50,086 nucleotides of DNA from Pseudomonadota bacterium (GTDB lineage Bacteria > Pseudomonadota > Alphaproteobacteria > Rhizobiales > Rhizobiaceae), in contig JAIUPA010000032.1 in assembly GCA_020161665.1 (NCBI GenBank), positions 1-50,086 on the forward strand, written 5' to 3'. Made by a program: the position numbers and the translations under genes. Below, piece after piece: positions 46,301-50,086 of the stretch (its first letter is position 1; the number at the start of each line of letters is the position of its first letter). Under the pieces are notes generated by a model. That model made no database searches and was not told the DNA's origin. It saw only the letters and a program-made list of their open reading frames with translations.

Positions 46301-49300
46301 CGGCCAGACCGACAGTAGTATTCTTCTGCCGACCAGCCTGATCTGGAATAACAATGCGCTAGGGTATGACTATCGCTCCAACTGCGTCATGGACGGCCAG
46401 ATGGATGACTTTGCCGTGTTCACATCGGCGCTCACCCAGGCGGAGGTCAAGCAACTGGCCACGTCCACTTCCGGTCTTGAGAATGCCGGGCTTGTGACCG
46501 ACACCCTGTCCGGCATCGAGAACCTGACCGGTACGAGCTATGCCGATACGTTGACGGGGGACTCCAACGCCAACGTTCTGGACGGCGGCGCGGGCAACGA
46601 TACGTTGAACGGCGGCGACGGAGATGACACGCTGATCGGTGGCGCAGGGGCCGACGTTCTGAACGGTGGTTTGGGTTCGGATACCGCCTCCTATTTCGGT
46701 TCGACGGCTGGCGTGACCGTCAATCTTTCCAACAACACCACAAGCGGTGGCGATGCGGCGGGCGATACCCTGTCGTCCATCGAAAACCTGCGTGGTTCGT
46801 TCTATAATGATACCTTGACGGGCGTTGATACCGGCTCGACGCTGGTCGGCGGTGCTGGCAATGATGTGATTGTTGGTGGTGCGGGTAACGACGTCATCAA
46901 GGGCGACGACGACCTTTCGAAGCTTGTGACCTATGCAACGGCGGCCACCAATCTGATCGTCAATGGCAACTTCGAGGCCTATTCGACCGCACGCTATTCG
47001 AACGCCACGGTCTCGGGTGGTATGGGGACCGGCTGGCAGACCTCGACCGGCCAGATCCATATCAGTGATAGTGTCTACCTTGCCAATGGTTCTGCGGAGA
47101 ACCAGTCGTTCCGCATGGTCAATACCACGGGCGGTACGGAAGCTTGGCAGACCCTGTCGACGACGGCGGGCGAAACCTATCTTCTCCAGTTCAACTTTGC
47201 CGGTATGAATAACACTGCGCTGTTGTTGGGCGTCTATGTCAACGACGTGCAGATCGGCAACGTCGTGAATGGTGCCTACACCAACAATTGGGGCACGGTG
47301 GATTACCTCTTTACCGGAACAGGTTCCGACAAGGTCGAATTCCGCCTTCTGGGCACCAGCGGCGATCTTCTTTTGGATGATGTCGTTGTGACCGCCGTCG
47401 GCGGACATGACAATATCTCCGGCGGCGCTGGCGATGACACCATTGATGGCGGGTTTGGAAATGATCTGATCGATGGTGGCGATGGCGCCGATTTGATCAC
47501 GGGCGGCTTCGGCAATGATACGGTGAGCGGTGGCGAGGGTGACGACCGCATCATCGGCGGTGACGGCAACGATACGCTGAACGGCGGCAACGGTGATGAT
47601 ATCGTTAGCGGTGGCGCCGGAAATGACATTGTGAATGGCGGTGCTGGCAACGACATTTTGAAGGGCGATACGGGCAACCTCATTGTTGTTGAAGCCGCAG
47701 AGACCTTCAGCTCCGGCACGGATGGTTGGACGGGCACGACCACAATGAACCGCAACGACACCGGAGATGCCTATCTCGGTCAGATCGGCGGTTCGGGAAG
47801 CAACGCCGTCGTCAACCAGACCGTTTCGAAGACGTTTACGCTGCCGTCAGCTCAGGAAATGATCCAGATCGAAATGGATGTCCTGAAGCTCGACTCGATG
47901 GATGGCGGCGAAAATCTGTCTATTTTCGTCAACGGGCAGATCGTGGCGAATGTTAATAAAAACGGTTCCGTTCAAGTCGTGGCTGCTGGCGTTGAGGTAT
48001 CCTCTACGGTCATCGGAACGGGTCTCGATATTTTTACGACCTCGGCCACTTGGACCGACGATGTTTACCACGTGATTGTGAAGGTCCCGACCACAGCCAC
48101 GACGATTACCGTTGGTTTCGGCAGCAACGCCAATGAAGGGATCAACAATGAAAGCTGGGGTATTGACAACTTCTCGCTGAAGGCCGGTGAAATCGGGGCC
48201 GATGGCTCCGCAGGTGATGACATCATCACAGGTGGCGCAGGCGACGATACGATTGATGGCGGTGGCGGCACGGATACGGCCGTCTATTCGGGCAATCGTT
48301 CCGCTTACTCCGTGACCTATGATGCCGGAATCACGACCTATTCGCTCTCCGGCACCGATGGCAATGACACCGTGACCAATGTCGAACGCTTCAAGTTTGA
48401 CGACGGCACGCTGACGGCTGCCAAGCTGATCACCGGCGTCGCGGTCAATGTTGCATCGAACACCATAGCCGAAGGCTCTGCGGCAGGTGCTGTTGCGGCG
48501 GTTCTGTCGGGTCTGGCCGGGTCTTCGCAGACCTACGCCATTACTGGTGGTACGAATGCGGCTCTGTTCGAGATTTCGGGCAACAATATCGTCTTGAAGT
48601 CGGGCGCAAGCCTTGCCTATTCCGATGGCGCAACCCGAACGGTTCAGGTCACGGCAACCGCCGATGACGGATCGACCCACATTCAGAACGTGACCATCAA
48701 TGTGGACAACGTGGCGCCGACCATTTCGACGGGGTCGCTGGCCGCCACCGAAGGTCAAACGGCGGTCGGCAATGTCGTCGCATCGGACCCGAGCGGCTCG
48801 TCTGTGCTGCGCTGGTCGATCAGCGGCACGGATTCCAACCTGTTCAACATTGATACCAACACGGGCGCATTGACGTTCAAGAATGCGCCCAGCTCGTCCA
48901 ATCCGCAGGATAGCGGAGCGGACAACGTCTACGATCTCACGGTTGCCGTAACCGACGGAACCGTAACGACGACGCGCGCCCTTCAGGTTTCCCTGAACAA
49001 TGTTGCCCCGACCATTACGTCGGGTTCGACGTTCAATGCGGCTGAAAACGGCACGACCGTCGCAACCATGACCGCAACGGACCCGGGTTCGCCCACGCTC
49101 ACCTGGACGATCCTTGGCGGTGCCGACGCGGCCCTGTTCAACATCGATGCACTGACGGGTGTCCTGACGTTCAAGAATGCGCCGAACTTCGAAGCGCCCG
49201 CAGATGCGGGTGCCGACAACGGTTACGATGTCACGGTTCAGGTGTCCGATGGTTCGCTGACGAGCTCTCAGGCCGTCCACGTGACGGTGACCAACGTCAA

Positions 49301-50086
49301 CGAAGCCCCGGTGATCACGTCTGCCGCGACCTACAACACGACGGAAAACTCGACCGCCGTTGGCACGATGACCTCGACCGATCAGGACGCCGGTGCAACG
49401 GCAACCTGGTCGATTGTCGGCGGTGCCGATGCCTCGAAGTTCACGATCAACGCCTCGACCGGCGTTTTGACCTTCGTGTCCGCGCCGGACTATGAAACCC
49501 CGACCGATAACGGTGCCGACAACGTCTATGACGTGACGGTGCAGGTTTCCGATGGCACGCTGACGACCCAGAAGGCCGTTGCTGTGACCGTGACCAATAC
49601 CAACGACGCCCCGGTGATTACCTCGGCTGCGACCTTCAATGCCGCTGAAAATGGTACGGCTGTTGCCACCATGACCTCGACGGATCAGGACGCCGGTGCA
49701 ACGGCTACCTGGTCGATTGTTGGCGGTGCGGATGCCTCGAAGTTCGCCATCGACGCCAATACGGGTGTTCTGACTTTCGTTTCGGCCCCGGACTACGAGG
49801 CTCCGACTGATAGCGGTGCCAACAACGTCTATGACGTGACGGTTCAGGTCTCGGATGGCACGCTGACGACCCAGAAGGCCGTTGCCGTCACGGTGACGAA
49901 CGTCAACGAAGCTCCGGTGATCACCTCGGCCACCAGCTTCACGACCAACGAAAACGGCACAGCTGTTTCGACGATGACGGCCTCGGATGTCGACGCTGGC
50001 ACGACCTTCGCTTGGTCGATCACCGGCGGTGCCGACGCCTCGAAGTTCACGATCAACGCCTCGACGGGCGCGCTGACCTTCGTGTC
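34344..50086 (+). CDS. Giant RTX/cadherin-like type I secreted adhesin, partial (>5,247 aa)
   Basis: A single frame stays open from ATG 34344 to the right edge. Layout by residue: 1-110, an N-terminal beta-rich domain ([19 protein letters not shown]); about 111-145, a charged Ala/Lys/Glu coiled-coil-like segment; to about 210, Asp/Ser-rich; about 255-410, a beta-sandwich-like domain; about 415-4,170, RTX-containing repeats; about 3,815-4,050, a LamG-like domain; two further inserts at about 4,195-4,350 and 4,450-4,615; then cadherin-like repeats from about 4,696. There is no Sec signal, as expected for type I secretion; the C-terminal secretion signal is beyond the window. The calcium-binding GGxGxDxLx motifs should fold outside the cell. 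The neighbouring exporter, channel-like pair and PilZ gene suggest a regulated surface adhesin. No LapG-type TAAG cleavage site was seen in the N-terminal region. Confidence 0.9.
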   Translation, partial: MSADNASTTSSTPNSISVGKPAAGQTEVVALDRAQSVSFDFNKDAATFELRDVDLVIHFPDGATIVLLGFGLKLIEENPAELTFDGQPIDPQMLLSLIGKFVASDVPLQSSSSAEAAKTVSAKAAAEAAKAEKDAKVEEKKVEVVVEVQAEPNNHKADSEEDDSKKSDADFNDNTSTAPIITKKMYDEPPSTSASSSSSSKSSDATGPGNYDIPVPEITAKLFGIVDHQESNHADGLTVRGALALDPADTDESYAVQAAVDTITGTSGSDEIYADDPTYAGYGNTSRSVEFEVKMPNASWDITGVKVSGLPDGYSIVGAQLVDGSYVIPINPDEPEKFTVALQYVLPVGATPNEDGFYSFFSLKFDFDIENTYSGSEATTSGTVLFGIRDVNSEAEAEYEDPLTERPIYVLWSKPPGSIVNGGAGDDVIMAGAGNDILTGGSGDDVLSYRQSNAAVNVDLESNTVSGGYAQGDTISGFEGVEGSRFADELRGTTGDNILAGGAGADILDGRAGNDTARYDNSTDGVTVNLVTGTGSGGDAQGDTLISIENIAGSGFADVLIGDGGDNQLYGLAGNDRLVGGAGGDLLDGGAGTDTADYSGGASGIVVDLAAGVGSAGDAMGDQLISIEKVIGSAFDDQIFGSATDETLVGGDGDDLLDGRDGNDTLQGGTGNDVLRGGAGADALDGGAGIDTADYATSGSAVDISLTTRVGTGGDAEGDTFSGIENLTGSAYDDRLIGDGAANVLSGGAGNDTLSGGAGADTLDGGTGNDTADYATSTAAVTVDLELGTGSGGDAAGDTLIGIENVMGSTLNDTLRGDSNANILSGGAGNDTLSGGAGADTLDGGDGLDTATYATSNAAVQIDLGAGTANGGDAAGDTLIAIENVTGSAFDDTLTGDAEANVLNGGAGDDLLDGGDGADTLQGGSGTDTVTYATSTAGVTIDLTTGYGQGGFAAGDRLYSIERLIGSAFNDNMTGDVSDNQLFGGDGDDTLQGGAGADLIDGGAGFDTTSYATSTAAVTVDLSTGSASGGDADGDTLVSIEAVYGSNFDDTLKAGAAAATLSGGAGDDTLIGGASADTLLGGSGDDFITGGLGADRIDGGSGVDTASYSDSTAAIQIDLANGTATGGTAAGDILLNVENIIGTDFGDTLTGNSAANALTGGLGNDTLTGGAGADILDGGDGVDTADYSGSGLGVTVNMTTGSNFGGDAQGDTLIAIERILGSAFADTITGAEGDDTLIGNDGNDVLSGAAGNDRLEGGLGNDTLAGGAGADVLDGGDGIDTADYSTSSLAVQVNLQTGLGVGGDAQGDTLTAIENVTGSALNDVLIGNVEANMLTGGDGNDRLEGAEGDDILIGGAGDDILIGGAGADVLQGGAGDDMVDYSASSAGVSVNLVTQLGSGGDATGDSFSSIESITGSAYNDVLTGNSASNTIFGGLGNDIINGGAGADTLHGGDGYDVLTYATSSGAVNVNLETQTGTGGDAQGDTLDGFEELIGSAFDDTLTGSTGADTLRGGAGNDTLIGGAGADTLDGGTGTDIASYANAAAAVQIDLSTGTATGSDAQGDTFTSIEGITGSNHDDWIKASSTGSILDGGAGNDTMVSGAGADTLTGGTGRDTVDYSESTAGVNVNLTTGSGSGGFAQGDVLAGLEDVIGSGHADRITGNASDNRLQGGAGDDVLSGLGGADILDGGDGVDTADYSASVGAITINFAAGTGTGGDAEGDTLISIENVLGSAQADTFLGDANTHAISGQGGDDLIMAGAGAEAIDGGSGFDTVNYSNSTSAITIDLASNSASGGYAAGDTLTAVEAIIATAYNDTLIGNSSANTLTGGAGNDTIRGGAGADTLDGGTGEDTLDYSTSSAGVNVSLDTGATSGGDATGDIISNFENIKGSVHADTLTGDSQDNRLDGGAGDDVLIGLGGADRLDGGTGNDTADYSASTSAINVDLDLGTASGGDAAGDTLISIENITGSAFNDRIAGDNNANILNGGAGDDVLVGSLGADTMIGGSGNDTAEYSTSDAAIVISLDGSAGTGGQAAGDVLQGVENITGSDYDDTLTGDSGANILKGGAGADTLFGGAGNDRLEGGDDDDRLVGGAGADELIGGAGTDTADYATSGQAININLAAGTASGGDAEGDTLTGIENITGSAHDDVLTALSTGSLLSGGAGDDTLTGGAGDDTLLGGSGADLLEGREGADTIDGGSGNDTVTYASSSLGVTVDLTLSTAQISDGDAAGDVITSVENVIGSAFDDRLTGNTSANILNGGAGNDTLDGGLGADQLIGGAGTDTADYTNSTAAVTVNLTTNANTGGYAQGDVLSGIENITGSAHNDRLTGDAGANVISGGGGDDILAGLGGADVLDGGSGSNTADYSASGAGVAANLASFSVGSAYGVVGTGGHGGDAEGDTYVNIQNLIGSIYADTLVAGATGGSLAGGAGDDILIANSGADIIDGGSGSDQVYYGYSNAAVNINLANGTASGGYATGDVLTNIENVFGTSANDTITGNANANTIWGSTGNDTIEGLGGADTLDGGTGNDTVSYANSNAGVTVDLGLTTAQFSGGDASGDILSGFENIIGSSQADVLIGDANANRLTGGAGDDLLIGLGGADQLIGGDGIDTADYDASAAAVNVNLTTGIGSGGDAQGDTLTTIENVIGSAFDDTLTGDANANTLMGIDGNDLLQGRGGADIIDGGDGIDTATYVNSDAAVTVNLSSGVNTGGDAQGDTLVNIENLTGSSYDDTLTGDENANVIVGGIGDDVLAGLGGADTLDGGTGSDTADYSASMQAVNINLATGVVSGGDAQGDTLISIENVIGTIFGDTLTAAAAGSRLDGRGGDDVLFGGVGQDLIDGGTGNDTVSYANSSQAVTVNLLTGMNVGGYADDDILIDIENVTGSANDDSLTGDNSANILTGGAGNDTLAGRGGADNLIGGAGLDTADYSASASGVVVNLAQGIGSGGDAQGDTLSEIENITGSGFADTLTGNTDANVLRGGAGDDVLAGLGGADTLDGGAGTNTADYSASSEGVYVNLSNVIRDPNGVSVGAYSGLSGDAEGDTYVNIQNITGSAYADYLVAATGGSTLMGGGGNDSLFSGAGSDALNGGTGSDWANYRFSTGAVTINLSNGDAFGGYANGDTLTSIENIAGTNYADTLSGNAQDNAISGGTGNDVIEGLAGADTLDGEGGVDTVSYANSSAAVTVDLRLATAQVSTGDASGDILANFENILGSNYADLLTGNSAVNVLTGGLGDDILAGLGGADTLDGGAGSDWADYSGSLAGVTVDLNLTTGQVSTGDASGDVLTSIENVIGTDFADTLTALAAGSHIQSGNDDDTVIAGAGTDTLDGGAGDDTVSYENSTAGVTVDLKLATAQTSAGDANGDILTNFENVTGSSFDDVLMAIVSAAGSKGSILLGGEGNDRLVAGAGNDTFDGGNGDNTVDYSLSDAAVTVNISSTNGSFANAGLGAGGFAAGDTYANIQNVIGSAYADYIYANNAGGSVTAGLGNDTIVAGAGRDVVDGGAGVDQINYLWSNAAVTVNLATGLASGGYAASDVLTNIEDIVGSIYNDILTGNASANTIRGGDGNDTIDGGLGNDILEGGNGSDTLSYASATSAVRLLPNYYTWTWPSGVQTQTFLAYNTVGAGSDTTSGFENITGSNYSDIINLAYGGNNVSAGSGSDLVYANGATNSLDGGADVDTLSFSNNNGWGGVTVDLSINATTRAWGGGAQSDYYTGFENVIGSAYADFITGDSGANAITGGTGNDTLKGGAGNDVLFGGDGDDTLIGGTGADALIGGNGTDTASWVGSSAGVNANLDTGIAYGGDAGALGSATAYTNASLAAGFGFSEGTGSTSDAFNNNAIKATLYGGATWATGQSGHGQALDFNGVNGTYAKVGNIQASDSFTVAVSFNLDTLNGSLGSQGVWKLGNSTTNYFTWLRVNNNGSLTWEVRGDIAGAVTPAQSTASITSAAGLVSVDGWLNVSVTYQAGRMTMYVNGEVVGQTDSSILLPTSLIWNNNALGYDYRSNCVMDGQMDDFAVFTSALTQAEVKQLATSTSGLENAGLVTDTLSGIENLTGTSYADTLTGDSNANVLDGGAGNDTLNGGDGDDTLIGGAGADVLNGGLGSDTASYFGSTAGVTVNLSNNTTSGGDAAGDTLSSIENLRGSFYNDTLTGVDTGSTLVGGAGNDVIVGGAGNDVIKGDDDLSKLVTYATAATNLIVNGNFEAYSTARYSNATVSGGMGTGWQTSTGQIHISDSVYLANGSAENQSFRMVNTTGGTEAWQTLSTTAGETYLLQFNFAGMNNTALLLGVYVNDVQIGNVVNGAYTNNWGTVDYLFTGTGSDKVEFRLLGTSGDLLLDDVVVTAVGGHDNISGGAGDDTIDGGFGNDLIDGGDGADLITGGFGNDTVSGGEGDDRIIGGDGNDTLNGGNGDDIVSGGAGNDIVNGGAGNDILKGDTGNLIVVEAAETFSSGTDGWTGTTTMNRNDTGDAYLGQIGGSGSNAVVNQTVSKTFTLPSAQEMIQIEMDVLKLDSMDGGENLSIFVNGQIVANVNKNGSVQVVAAGVEVSSTVIGTGLDIFTTSATWTDDVYHVIVKVPTTATTITVGFGSNANEGINNESWGIDNFSLKAGEIGADGSAGDDIITGGAGDDTIDGGGGTDTAVYSGNRSAYSVTYDAGITTYSLSGTDGNDTVTNVERFKFDDGTLTAAKLITGVAVNVASNTIAEGSAAGAVAAVLSGLAGSSQTYAITGGTNAALFEISGNNIVLKSGASLAYSDGATRTVQVTATADDGSTHIQNVTINVDNVAPTISTGSLAATEGQTAVGNVVASDPSGSSVLRWSISGTDSNLFNIDTNTGALTFKNAPSSSNPQDSGADNVYDLTVAVTDGTVTTTRALQVSLNNVAPTITSGSTFNAAENGTTVATMTATDPGSPTLTWTILGGADAALFNIDALTGVLTFKNAPNFEAPADAGADNGYDVTVQVSDGSLTSSQAVHVTVTNVNEAPVITSAATYNTTENSTAVGTMTSTDQDAGATATWSIVGGADASKFTINASTGVLTFVSAPDYETPTDNGADNVYDVTVQVSDGTLTTQKAVAVTVTNTNDAPVITSAATFNAAENGTAVATMTSTDQDAGATATWSIVGGADASKFAIDANTGVLTFVSAPDYEAPTDSGANNVYDVTVQVSDGTLTTQKAVAVTVTNVNEAPVITSATSFTTNENGTAVSTMTASDVDAGTTFAWSITGGADASKFTINASTGALTFV
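35590..46880 (+). repeat. About 42 tandem RTX-containing units (237-bp and about 291-bp classes)
   Basis: Each unit reads DTADYSxSxxxVxVNLxTG, then GGDAxGDTL, then SIENxxGSxxDDTLTGDxxAN, then one or more GGxGxDxLx nonapeptide pairs. Marking the conserved Tyr gives about 42 units starting near 35682, 35890, 36129, 36419, 36656, 36892, 37129 and so on to 46680. Most steps are 235-240 bases (79-80 residues). A second class steps 289-293 bases (for example 36129 to 36419, 37895 to 38186 to 38478, 40372 to 40663 to 40956). The difference of about 54 bases equals two extra nonapeptides. Predicted to bind calcium and form beta-rolls. Confidence 0.9.
45787..46489 (+). other. LamG/concanavalin-like domain inserted in a repeat unit
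   Basis: About 235 residues with the LamG-like pattern: [18 protein letters not shown] at the start, [48 protein letters not shown], and the closing [20 protein letters not shown]. It interrupts unit 41: the sequence before it ends AYGGDAG and the sequence after resumes [20 protein letters not shown], so the unit is split at its GGDAxGDTL segment. Such domains bind glycans or fold around calcium and would form a candidate binding tip. Confidence 0.75.
46930..47400 (+). other. Beta-sandwich insert (carbohydrate-binding-like)
   Basis: About 155 residues beginning near [13 protein letters not shown] and ending [13 protein letters not shown], flanked by RTX motifs on both sides. The opening NGNFE, the central [20 protein letters not shown] and the final DDVVV resemble galactose-binding-like/DUF642-type jelly-roll domains found in secreted and surface proteins. 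The fold is inferred from pattern only. Confidence 0.55.
47690..48195 (+). other. Second beta-sandwich insert
   Basis: About 165 residues between RTX blocks: [20 protein letters not shown] at the start and [17 protein letters not shown] at the end. The aromatic W-containing opening and closing [10 protein letters not shown] are typical of jelly-roll carbohydrate-binding-like domains in large extracellular proteins. It differs in sequence from the preceding insert. No binding residues can be assigned. Confidence 0.5.
48430..50086 (+). repeat. Cadherin-like tandem repeats (last units exactly 303 bp)
   Basis: Units open with [24 protein letters not shown] sequence, pass through [13 protein letters not shown], and close with [20 protein letters not shown]. 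Unit starts fall near 48714, 49008, 49305, 49608 and 49911; the last two steps are both 303 bases (101 residues) and the copies are nearly identical at the DNA level. An earlier, more diverged unit begins near 48432. DxD/NE-type calcium ligands between units (VNEAP, TNDAP) fit cadherin or VCBS-like extracellular rods. The array runs off the window. Confidence 0.88.

Noticed and set aside
35590..46880. A CRISPR array or satellite-like non-coding repeat
   Set aside because: Repeats are about 237 bp, in frame, without short unique spacers, and encode calcium-binding RTX motifs in one continuous frame.

Overview
The window is chromosomal DNA of an alphaproteobacterium, most likely Rhizobiaceae (Agrobacterium/Rhizobium type). 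The signs are high GC, a smo polyol operon in rhizobial gene order, a 531-residue isocitrate lyase divergent from an ScfR-type regulator, the initiator-tRNA 3' sequence, and a REP-like intergenic palindrome of the kind seen in this group. The assignment rests on recognition of gene families and order, not on a search.

Left edge (1-1.5 kb): one end of an integrated element. The last 44-45 bp of a tRNA-fMet gene (attachment-site copy) lie next to a tyrosine-recombinase gene that has lost its 3' end to an IS5-family insertion. The rest of the island lies to the left of the window. 1.5-6 kb: a DmpA-type aminopeptidase, isocitrate lyase (glyoxylate shunt), and a divergent XRE/ScfR regulator with a cluster of TTGTA half-sites between them.

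6-16.6 kb, minus strand: a complete hexitol catabolic operon. It is transcribed as smoE-F-G-K (sorbitol/mannitol ABC importer), smoS (sorbitol dehydrogenase), mtlK (mannitol dehydrogenase), xylB and frk. A SorC-type regulator and a HAD phosphatase lie upstream, and a near-palindromic operator sits just before smoE. The logic is import of sorbitol/mannitol, oxidation to fructose, and phosphorylation to fructose-6-phosphate.

16.7-27.8 kb: a LysR regulator divergent from a nine-gene plus-strand run. This comprises a five-gene branched-chain-amino-acid-type ABC importer, a GMC flavoprotein alcohol dehydrogenase, a 3-hydroxyisobutyrate-dehydrogenase-like enzyme, acetoacetyl-CoA synthetase and 3-hydroxybutyrate dehydrogenase. 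The last two convert 3-hydroxybutyrate to acetoacetyl-CoA; the imported substrate is not known.

27.9-50.1 kb: the most interesting part, a type I secretion locus for a giant surface protein. An HlyD-type adaptor is divergent from an ABC exporter. The exporter is followed by a MotB/ExbD-like protein, a MotA/TolQ-like protein, a PilZ-domain protein, and an open reading frame of more than 5,247 codons that runs off the right edge. The giant protein has an N-terminal domain and charged Ala/Lys/Glu segment, about 42 tandem RTX-containing units of about 79 residues, a LamG-like domain inserted inside a repeat unit, two further beta-sandwich-like inserts, and cadherin-like repeats. An exporter, a proton-channel-like pair and a giant adhesin recall Salmonella SPI-4 (SiiCDF, SiiAB, SiiE), with a possible cyclic-di-GMP sensor added. 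A twin CGTTAA box with exactly 21-bp spacing occurs in the two non-coding gaps of this locus, suggesting a common regulator.
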